The position numbers and the translations under genes are program-made. The notes beneath the pieces are model-generated. The model was not told the DNA's origin, ran no database searches, and was given only the letters and a program-made list of their open reading frames with translations. From Mycoplasmopsis gallopavonis (GTDB taxonomy: Bacteria > Bacillota_I > Bacilli_A > Mycoplasmatales > Metamycoplasmataceae): DNA of 64,000 bases. The DNA is taken from the NCBI RefSeq assembly GCF_900660635.1, contig NZ_LR215031.1, forward strand, positions 62,001 through 126,000, in the 5' to 3' direction. Of the stretch, positions 56,540 through 64,000 are shown piece by piece (the first letter of the stretch is position 1; each line of letters begins with the position of its first letter).

Positions 56540-59077
56540 TTATTTACCTAAAACTATTTTATCACCTTCAAATTTATAATAAAGATTTGGATCTTCTAGT
56601 TGGTACTCAAAATCAGTAATTTCAGGTTTTGCTTTTGTAATTAATAACATCAAGAAATCATAAACCATCATCATCGCTCTAACATCATTTTCGCAATAAA
56701 TTTTTAAATTTGGAACAAAAAGATTTTCTCAAAGATTATCTCCAATTGCCCCTAAATATCTCTGAATTGCTTTTTCCATTGCATCAGTTCCTTTTTGAAC
56801 TTCCTTTAGCTCTGAATAAGGTTTAATCATGTTTTTGAGTTTAATATGATTATATGTAATATATTTTTCAATCTTTTTAATTGAAAAATAATATTTTAAA
56901 AACTTAATACTAATTGTAGTTTTTTGAAATGTTGGCTGATTTTTAGAAATAAACTTCATCGGATCTTTATCAATTAAGTTGATTGTTCCGGTTTTTTCGT
57001 TAGCTTCAAAAACATAATAATCTTTGAGCTCTAAGGAATTAAAGAAAGCATATTTATCATTTTTAGCAAGATTTGCAAAAGCAAAACAATCAGCTAAATC
57101 AATTGTGTTGTCATTAATATGATTAATAATGTTAATAAATTCATTTAGATTGCTATATTTTGTGTTAAATCAACTTATAAAATTGTTAGCACGTTCCTTA
57201 ACTTCTGGATCAATATTTTCCAAAACAGCATCTTGATGTGCTTTTTTGACAAACTCTAAAATTTCCTTATTTCTAGTATTTTCATAAGCTTTATTAAAAA
57301 CCACAAAGTAATCTGCTTTGTTTGCATAAATTACTTCAATCATCTCACACAAGTCTTGTAATTTAAGATTTTTTGTGTCCTTAACTATATTTTGAACACT
57401 TTCTTCTTTGCCGTTTTTAGTAATAATTACAGAAACTTGATTAACTAGTTGATTATAGGGATTTAAATGATCAATAATTGGAAAAAGTTCTGAAAAACCT
57501 TCATAATCATATCAACAAATTCTTGCGTCTTTAATGTGTAATTTTCTAATTAAATTTGCAATATTAATATTAAAATAATCATCCATTTTATTAAAAGCGG
57601 AAGCTTTTTTATCAACAAATTCTTTTGACACAATATCTTTAACTTTATAGTATTTACCTGAAAACTTTTCATAATCAAAGCCAATTAAAGCATTTAATAT
57701 TAAAGTTTTTAATTCAGGATCGCTAACAATATATTTTGGTAAAAGAATTCCACCAATTTTTGAATCTATATTATGTTTTTGCATTTGTATTTCTTGATGG
57801 TAATCAATTTTTGGAAAATCAAATCATTTTTTGATTTTCAAATCAATGATTGATATTTTATCTTTTTTGTCTTGTCCCTGACTTACATTACCTGCCGAAA
57901 AAGCAAAATATTTTAGTGCATTAATATTAAGTTTTTCTATCTCTCCAAATTCTTTATAACTTTTAATTAAAAATTCTAAAAAATATTCAAAACTACTAAA
58001 AAAATCAAGAACCTCAAAAGGCGGAATATCTAGTCCACTTAAATTTTGACCATAGCGTTCTAAAAAATCATAAGTTGTTAAAAGGTTGTCAAAATCATAA
58101 GTGCCTTCGATTTTAGGATTTTTATTTTTTCATTCTAAACAATGCTTAAATTTAACACAATTGAAAAATGAAAACTTAGAATTTGAATTGTATTTCCCTG
58201 TCTCAAAAAATGCATACAGTCCAGAATCACTCAGTAGTTTATGAACACTTAAAGTTTTGTTGTTAGTTTTAATTGTTAATTTATTTTCCTTACAAAGAGA
58301 ACCAAAAGCTTCATAAAATCAAATTTGATTTTTTTTGAAGTTCTTTTCGTTTTTAGCAAAAGGATCAATAATCAAGACGCTATAGTCTTGGAATTTCATT
58401 GAAAAATCATGTTTAAGGTAATTAAGACAAAGGTAAGTATATAAACATTTAATATTATTTTCTAAATTAGTGACTGATTTATAACTAACATCTACTATTT
58501 TTTGAGTTTTTTTATCATAAATTGAGTTATTTAATTCAAAAACAAGTTGCTCTTTGTTATATTCTGTTTCAACTCTAAAACAAGGATTAATAATCACATC
58601 AATATTTTCATCAGCTAATCACTCTTTTGTTAGTGAAATTCGATCATCTAAGGAATTTTTGATACTTACATATTTAACTTTATTATTGTTAATCTTGTAT
58701 TTTTGGAGATAAAAATCAATTGCTGCAAGTTTATATTTATTAAAACTGTTTGCTTTAATTAACATATAATTTTCGTTTAAATTTTCTGATTTTTCTGTTT
58801 CTAAGTCAAATCATTGAAAATTATGAAGTTCATTAAAAGCGGTATTAAAGTTAGATGTTCCGGATTCTAATTTTTGACCTTGCAAATCAAGAAGTTCTTC
58901 AATTTGTTCTTGATTTAGATCCAGTTCTTCATCTTCATCATCTTGTTCTTCTTCATCTCTTTGATTATTTATTTTTTGCAAATTATTAAGAAGAGAATCT
59001 TTTGTTTGAAAAATTAAAACAGGATTATTATCAAAAATCTTCTTAAAATTAGTTCATTTAATTTTTATTTCTGTCAT
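56540..59077 (-). CDS. DUF2779-type protein, probable exonuclease-fold (845 aa)
   Basis: Starts MTEIKIKWTNFKKIFDNNP, with an acidic linker (EEEQDDEDEELD) near residue 47. The C-terminal half has ICWYDYEGFSELFP followed by LVNQVSVIITKNG, the recognisable DUF2779 (UU173-type) block, and later YCENDVRAMMMVYDFL. The D-x-E at the first block and the Y-x-x-N-D near the end fit motifs I and III of DEDD exonucleases (inference). The Ser/Lys-rich N-terminal half has a PD-(D/E)xK-like stretch (NIDVIINPCF, then LVFELNN) that could be a second nuclease-type domain, less certain. It follows the DUF2130 gene by five bases; the two form an operon. Confidence 0.72.
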
Positions 59078-59082
59078 CGTTT

Positions 59083-60615
59083 TTATTCTTCTTCATCATA
59101 TTCTTCAACTTCTAGTTCTAACATTTCCTCGTTAGTTAAAATGTTTTTAGGATCTTTAAAATGATTAAGTTTTTCAAGAGGCTTAATGACTTTCTTTTCG
59201 ATATTAAAATCTAAAATCTTTGATTTCATAAGTCTAACTTCTGTATTTAGAATTTTGTTTTTAATGTCTCTAAGCCTTATAGCTGCTTTTTCTAATTTGT
59301 CAGCTTCATCATCTAAACCATTGACTTTCTTTTCGATATTTTGAAATTTTGTTTCTAAATATTCTTTAAATTCATTGAATTTACTTAAAATCAATTCTTT
59401 TTCAATTGTTTTAGTTTGTGTTAATTTAATCGAACTTTCAAGTTCGTATTGTTTGCGTGCTAAATTTAAAAATAATTCTAATAAGTTTTTAAGAATATCA
59501 ATTCTAATAATATAGATATCTGGATATTGAAAATGATTTCGAATAAATAAATTTTGATCTGGCTCCAATTCAGTTACAAGAATTGCTTTTTGAGCATTGT
59601 TTTTCTTTCTATCTTTTTCTAATTTTGGCAAGAAATCTTCATTTTTTCTTGAACCATTTTTAGAACTTAAAGCTTTTGCTTCAATTACAATTTTTCCGAT
59701 TTCTGTTCTTTCAAGAATACCTTCAGAATTATGTGTAGGATCATAAAAAGTTACAATAAAATCTGGCATTGTTCCACGCTTATTTTCGTTATTAATGCGT
59801 TCTTCTTCTGTTTGAATTGGTTGAGTTGCTTTTTGAAATTCTACATGTTCACTTCTGTTTCCGAATGCGTCTTGAAGAATTTCGTAAATTTTTTCCTCAA
59901 AATCATTACCGTCGGTTTTAATTGTTGAAGAACTTTTTCTTTCTAAAATACCTTGATATTTACCTTCAACATGAGATATTTGTTTGTATAAGTTTATCTT
60001 TTCTTCATCTCATTTTTTTTGTTCATTTTGAAGTTTTTCATCATTTGTTTTTTTTAATTTTGAAATTTCTTCTTCCTTTTTTTCGTTAAATGAACGTTTT
60101 AAGTCTTCGATTTCTTGTTGTTTCTTTAATTCTAAAATTTCTTTTTCATCCTTTAACTTAGTAGTGAGTGAGTCAATTTCTGATTGTTTTTTAGAAATAG
60201 TATTTTGAAGTTCATTAATTTTTTCACTTAATTTTTGTTCTTCTGCTAATTTTAAAATTTGTTTTTCTTTTTCTAAATTGTTTTTTTGATCTTCTATTTC
60301 TTTTTTTAATTTTTCAATTTCATTTTTAAGTTTTTGTTCTTCTAAATTTTTATCAACAATTTGTTTTGATAAATCGTCTTTCATTTTTAAATATTCAGGA
60401 AGAGTTTCGATATTGCTTCTTAATTCTTCTTTAATTTGTTTTGCGGCCTGATTTTTGAAAATTTGGCCGTTATTACTTAAAAATTCAAAAACAACATTTT
60501 CATCATGAAATTGTCAATCTTTTAATGAAAAATAATCACCAGCTTCTGCATTTTCTTCAAGTTCAAATTCAAAATTGTCTAAACTTTTTAATTTAATTTT
60601 TATTTTTTTACTCAT
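59083..60615 (-). CDS. DUF2130-type coiled-coil protein with nuclease-like core (510 aa)
   Basis: N-terminal 100 residues are globular (MSKKIKIKLKSLDNFEFEL). Residues about 75-215 form a long charged coiled coil (KNEIEKLKKEIEDQKNNLEK). Next comes the conserved DUF2130 block: NDFEEKIYEILQDAFG, then MPDFIVTFYD and GKIVIEAKAL, i.e. E ... PD ... ExK, a PD-(D/E)xK nuclease arrangement. A helical tail ends in acidic EVEEYDEEE. No signal or membrane segment. Start ATG follows CTAAGGAGTTAG. Role unknown; nuclease acting on DNA is inferred from the core. It is co-transcribed with the DUF2779 gene. Confidence 0.8.
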
Positions 60616-60682
60616 TTGCTAACTCCTTAGTTTTATGTATCTATATTTATTATAAATAAATAATTTTTAAAAAAATAAAGAT

Positions 60683-60711
60683 AAAAAAAGATCCCTCAAA
60701 CTAAGGAATCT
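60683..60711 (-). terminator. Terminator after rsmA
   Basis: On the minus strand AGATTCCT pairs with AGGGATCT (one G-T pair) around TAGTTTG and is followed by seven T. It ends the mnmE-tatD-rsmA transcript. Confidence 0.75.
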
Positions 60712-60763
60712 AAATTTGTTTTTTTACACGGAAACCTTTTTCTTTATGTAAAAAGATAAATGG

Positions 60764-61555
60764 TTATATTTTGCTTTCAAGTAAATTATAAAGTTCTACA
60801 ATCTGATCAACTGATAATTCTTGAATTCTAAGATTATCTGTATATCCTAATTTTTGATAAGCGTTTTCTATATTAGTAGATGAATATTTTGTTTTTAAAG
60901 CATAAGATAGTTTTTTTCGTCTTGCTAAAAAACAAAGTTTAAAGAATTCTTTCAACAAATCTCATTTTATTGTTTGTTCTTGTTTTTTAAAAACTAAAGA
61001 AATAATTGCTGAATCTATTTTAGGAGCTGGTGCGAAAGCTGTTTTAGGTACAATAAATTCAATTTTACAATTAGCCAGGTACTGAGCACTCACTGATAAT
61101 TTTGAATATTCTTTAGTTTGCTTATTTGCAACAATTCTCTCTGCAACTTCTTTTTGCACCATTAACAAAACACCTTTGAATTTTTCTCGATTTTCAAAAA
61201 TTTTAAAAAGAATGTCTGTTGTTATGTAGTAAGGTATATTTGCAAGAATATATGTATTATTAAATGAATCTAAATTCGCTTTCAAAAAGTCTTGGTGAAT
61301 TAAATCGAATTTTTCACTATCAATGGTATTAGTTAAAACTTCAATCATATCTGGATCAATTTCAAAAGCAGTTAATTTTTGTGCTTTTTTTAAGATTTCT
61401 TGTGTTAAAGCACCACGACCTGGTCCAATTTCTAAAACTTTCTCGTTTTCAATCGGGAAAACATTAACGATTTTTTGTACAAAATTTTTGTCTTGTAAAA
61501 AATTTTGTCCATATTCTTTTTTTGCAAAAACAGGCTTTTTATGTTCTTTTTTCAT
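60764..61555 (-). CDS. rsmA: 16S rRNA dimethyladenosine transferase
   Basis: RsmA (KsgA) dimethylates A1518 and A1519 of 16S rRNA; its loss gives kasugamycin resistance. The 263-residue protein has YGQNFLQDKNF at the N-terminus, the cofactor motif VLEIGPGRGALTQEI near 42 and the catalytic NIPYYITT (NLPYYIxT family) near 107. One TGA-coded Trp near 198. Its ATG overlaps the tatD stop by one base (TAATG), so translation is coupled. Confidence 0.96.
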
Positions 61556-62358
61556 TAGTCTTTAATCCTAAATAAATTTCTTACATTTCGATTAATTCGA
61601 TCAACAAATTTCTCCATACCAATTCCTTTTAAACCACCAACATAATAATAAACATAAAGAATTGTGTTTGGTTCATTCTTTTCACCGGTGTAAGGATGCA
61701 CTCTTAAAAAGGGTGCATCAGTTTCTAATAACATACGATCTAAAGGTGTGATTTTAATAACTTCACGAGTATTTTCTGCACTACCAAAAGTTGACACACC
61801 ACTAAAAGAAAGATAAAGATTTGGAAACTCTAAAAATTTCTTTGCTCATTCTACTGTTCCTACAAAAGTGTGAAGCATAACTCTTAAATTAGGATTTTCC
61901 TTCATAATATCATAAAAATCCTGATAAGCTTGATCGCTATCTTCTTTATCTCTAAGGTGAACTACAATTGGTAAATCATGTTTAATTCCAACTTGAATTT
62001 GACTTCTAAGACTTGCTAGTTGCTGTTCTCTTGATGAACCTCAATCATAAAAATATTCAAGTCCAACTTCTCCGATTGCAACAATTGATTCATCAATTAA
62101 AGATTCAAGAATTTCTCCTTCATTTCCTTGTGGTTTATCTTCGGGATGAAATCCTACACAAGGTTTAACTAAATCATATTTTTTAGCTAGTTCTTTTACA
62201 TAAAGATTTTCCTTTGTGTGTCCGCCATTAACAATGAAAAAATCTATTTTATTATGTAAGGCAGCTAACATGATTTCTTCAATAATTGCTTCATCTTTAT
62301 AAATATCTAAACTAATATGACAGTGTGCGTCTATAAATTTATTTCTTTTTTTTCCCAT
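61555..62358 (-). CDS. tatD: TatD-family metal-dependent DNase
   Basis: TIM-barrel hydrolase with 3'-5' exonuclease activity in studied members. The 267-residue protein has the metal-binding FIDAHCHI at the N-terminus, IGEVGLEYF near 97, VVHLRD near 130 and LLETDAPFLRV near 206, covering all four metal-ligand regions. It follows mnmE with one base between stop and start and overlaps rsmA. Confidence 0.94.
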
Positions 62359-62359
62359 A

Positions 62360-63712
62360 CTATTTTCCTAAACAAAAATTACTAAACATGATATCTAATA
62401 AATCTTCACGATTAACATTTCCTTTAATGCTTTGCAAAGCATCTCACGCATCATATAAATCAACAATAATTAAGTCAAAAGTCATCAAATCATCAAGAGT
62501 TAATTTTGCATTTTCTAATGAATTTAAAGCCAACTTAATTAAAGATAATTGTCGTGTATTATTGAAAATTCTTTCATCCATAATGTCAATATTTTTAAAA
62601 TTAGCAACAAGTGCTTCTTCGAGACTTTTAATATCATTATTTAATGCTGATACATAAATTAAATCATTTGCTTTAATTTTTTCTAAATCCAATTTGTTTT
62701 GAACTTTAATATAAAACTTACCTAATTCTTTGGCTCGTTTTTCGATTTCTATATCAAACTCATCTTTATTTTGGGTTGGATCGATCACATGAATAACTAA
62801 ATCTGCTTCTTGAATTTGTTTTAAAGATTTTTCAATTCCAATTTGCTCAATTTTTTCATTTGTCTTTCTAAGCCCTGCTGTATCAACTAATTTAAAAAGC
62901 ATTCCATCAATTTGATATGAAGCTTCAACTAAATCCCTTGTTGTTCCTGCTATATCGGTTACTATCGCTTTATCTTCTGCTAAAAGGGCATTTAAAATAC
63001 TACTTTTTCCTACATTTGGCTTTCCTAAAAGAGCAACTCTAACTCCATCAAAAATATAACGTGAATCCTCTGAAATTTTGACAATTTCTTTTAATCTAGT
63101 AGATAAATCTAAAATAATTTTGTAAATCGTATCTTTATCTACGTTTTGAACATCAGTATATTCTGGGTAATCAATACTTACTTCACAAAGTCCTATCGCT
63201 ACCCCTAAATCATAAAGAAATTTATCAAGAAGATCGCTTGTTTTTCCTTTGAAACGATTGACAGATGCTTTAGCTTGTGTTGTTGTTTGAGCAAAAATTA
63301 AATCATGAACTGCTTCTGCTTTGACAAGATCCATTTTTCCATTTAAAAAAGCTCTTCGTGTAAATTCACCTTTCTCTGCTAACCTAGCTCCGTTTTTTAA
63401 AAGTAGTTCTAAAATCTGATTAGTAACCACTATCCCACCATGACAATTAATTTCAACAATTGGTTCACCAACATAATTATTGAAAATTTTTTGACCATCT
63501 TTCTCTTTACCGATAAATCACATCACAAGAACTTCATCAATTAAATTCTCTTGATCATAAATATGACCATAAGTGATTTGATGGTCTTGTCCAATCTTAC
63601 CTTTATAAATTTTTTTAACGATTTCTTCAGCATCAGGTCCACAAACACGCACAATTGAAATTGGTTGATTAATATGTAAACCTGAACTAATTGCAGCTAT
63701 ATTATCATACAT
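62360..63712 (-). CDS. mnmE: tRNA-modifying GTPase MnmE
   Basis: With MnmG, installs the (carboxymethyl)aminomethyl group on U34 of several tRNAs. The 450-residue protein has the N-terminal folate-binding domain (GRVCGP-like [26 protein letters not shown]), the G domain with GKPNVGKSS near 228, [14 protein letters not shown] and NKLD, and the C-terminal FCLGK (family C-x-GK). Start [10 protein letters not shown] at 63712 is selected over the next ATG because it preserves the DTIAA-like beginning. First gene of an mnmE-tatD-rsmA operon. Confidence 0.97.
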
Positions 63713-63761
63713 ATATTAAATAATACATTATTTTATTCTGCATAATCTTAAATAAGAAGTA

Positions 63762-63787
63762 ATAAAAAATATTGGTTACCCAATATT
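63762..63787 (-). terminator. Terminator of frr
   Basis: Minus-strand AATATTGG - GTAA - CCAATATT followed by TTTTTATT; the hairpin begins at the frr stop codon. Confidence 0.82.
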
Positions 63788-64000
63788 TATTTATTCATTA
63801 ATTCAGATTCTTTTTCTTTAGCTAGTTCGCTAATTTTATCAATATTTTTATCAACTAATTTTTGAATTTTATCTAAGTATGTTTTTTGGACATCTTCTGA
63901 AAGCTCTTCTGATGCTTTAATTACTTTGTTTGCATCTTGACGAGCATTTCTTACCCCAACTTTTGCAGCTTCTGTAAATTTAGCAATACTTTTAACCATT
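63787..64000 (-). CDS. frr: Ribosome recycling factor, C-terminal part (cut by window edge)
   Basis: The 70 visible codons match the end of RRF: AAKVGVRNARQDANKVIK, then SEDVQKTYLDKIQKLVDKNI and the tail AKEKESELMNK, i.e. the long third helix of the three-helix bundle that splits post-termination ribosomes with EF-G. The first Met visible (near 63999) is internal; the true start lies beyond the window. A terminator follows the stop. Confidence 0.93.
   Translation of the reverse strand, partial: MVKSIAKFTEAAKVGVRNARQDANKVIKASEELSEDVQKTYLDKIQKLVDKNIDKISELAKEKESELMNK

Overview
The window is low-GC DNA in which in-frame TGA must be read as tryptophan in almost every conserved gene (translation table 4). 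With cell-envelope lipoproteins, no cell-wall genes and several insertion sequences, this points to a Mycoplasma-type mollicute. The gene content fits the hominis/synoviae group; the species is not resolved. No tRNA, rRNA or CRISPR array was seen. No gene-free stretch exceeds about 260 bases.

Layout. 1-616: 5' part of parC (minus). 827-937: a 36-residue basic peptide. 1078-8401: a plus-strand repair/regulation/envelope block uvrB - unknown 160 aa - uvrA - hprK - lgt. 8411-9678 and 11795-13061: two IS3-family copies, each sitting in the loop of a transcription terminator (after lgt and after prs), with trxB and prs between them and rsmG after. 14051-20413: a 2120-residue exported helical-repeat surface protein. 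20447-22480: lysS and a lipoprotein (minus). 22539-26221: pepF, broken by an IS1634-like element. 26319-30480: two repeat-bearing lipoproteins separated by an IS3-family element that carries the third IS3 copy nested inside it. 30543-31904: eno. 32157-36998: a giant SF1 helicase-nuclease (DUF4011/DUF3320 type), beside a restriction-modification pair at 37035-39183; together they look like a small defence cluster. 39315-40638: a different IS3-family element. 40881-45368: a 1495-residue variable-surface-type protein. 45553-48450: a helicase carrying two nuclease domains. 48473-50398: pepO. 50447-56356: the rpsL-rpsG-fusA operon, in which a second IS1634-like copy is flanked by a perfect-length 936-bp direct duplication of the fusA 3' end. 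56540-60615: a DUF2779/DUF2130 pair. 60764-64000: rsmA, tatD, mnmE and the end of frr.

How it fits together. Housekeeping genes (excision repair, carbon-catabolite signalling, lipoprotein maturation, PRPP synthesis, translation, tRNA/rRNA modification) alternate with fast-evolving accessory loci: surface antigens, restriction/defence genes and six IS copies. lgt matures the lipoproteins encoded nearby. Several genes (uvrB, three lipoproteins, the IS1634-like transposase) have a TATAAT-like box only 6-9 bases before ATG and no Shine-Dalgarno, suggesting leaderless mRNAs. The points most worth checking are the 936-bp IS target duplication that leaves fusA intact, insertion of all four IS3-type copies into stem-loops, an apparent one-base deletion in rpsG, and the two multi-domain helicase-nucleases.
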